Source: Lentisphaerota bacterium (GTDB lineage: Bacteria; Verrucomicrobiota; Lentisphaeria; Oligosphaerales; JABHEG01). Taken from it: a stretch of DNA of 34,440 nt. The position numbers and the translations under genes are program-made. Shown piece after piece: positions 34,432 through 34,440 of this stretch (positions are counted from its first letter, which is position 1; every line of letters starts with the position of its first letter). Under the pieces are notes generated by a model. That model saw nothing but the letters and a program-made list of their open reading frames with translations, was not told where the DNA came from and made no database searches. The stretch is from positions 1 through 34,440 of the forward strand of contig JABHEG010000317.1 in the NCBI GenBank assembly GCA_018676675.1, in the 5' to 3' direction.

Positions 34432-34440
34432 CCGCAAGAA

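Overview
The window is GC-rich bacterial DNA with generous intergenic spacing, several exported proteins and many dispersed intergenic repeats. The gene content is two kinds of uronic-acid-type DUF4838 glycosidase-like proteins (three copies), a heparinase-like lyase, a Tat-exported sulfatase, a GH43-like propeller, GHL10-like barrels, a sialidase/SGNH fusion and further SGNH proteins. This mix is typical of glycan-degrading members of the Planctomycetota-Verrucomicrobiota-Lentisphaerota-Kiritimatiellota group or of similar uncultured phyla. No rRNA, tRNA or universal marker is present, so the lineage is an inference from gene content.

Layout. 1-224: inverted-repeat intergenic element. 225-4124: large exported heparinase-like protein ending in a beta-propeller. 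4200-7105 (minus): exported DUF4838 protein whose C-terminal carbohydrate-binding domain is cut off by a frame break at an A10 run that also forms a dnaX-type slippery heptamer. 7106-7740: direct and tandem repeats. 7741-13754: heavy-metal efflux locus (Cys/His-rich exported protein, CusB-like adaptor, CusA-like RND pump, double YHS/TRASH-like metal-binding protein). 13755-15089: repeats, a minus-strand FKBP lipoprotein and a perfect 16-bp palindrome. 15090-15668: small protein with a probable circularly permuted papain-like (NlpC/P60, LRAT-type) active site. 15700-15916: long imperfect palindrome. 16268-34431: a long run of same-strand genes for glycan processing, interrupted by a membrane methyltransferase-like gene.

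The glycan genes plausibly act together. Sulfatase, lyase, glycosidase-like and esterase-like enzymes with carbohydrate-binding modules would remove sulfate, acyl and uronic or sialic acid groups from a complex sulfated polysaccharide or glycoprotein glycan. No SusC/SusD pair, sigma/anti-sigma pair or transporter for the sugars is in the window, and the substrate is unknown.

The most unusual non-coding object lies at 29678-29882. A 7-bp closing helix encloses seven hairpins, six of them well formed, packed almost end to end. All G-U wobbles and a tandem G-A mismatch make sense only for a plus-strand RNA. It sits 43 bases upstream of the methyltransferase-like gene and is best read as an unrecognised structured RNA, either free-standing or a leader. 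Two genes (4200-7105 and 33900-34431) carry single-base frame breaks in homopolymer runs. These may be assembly errors, recent mutations or, for the first, programmed frameshifting.
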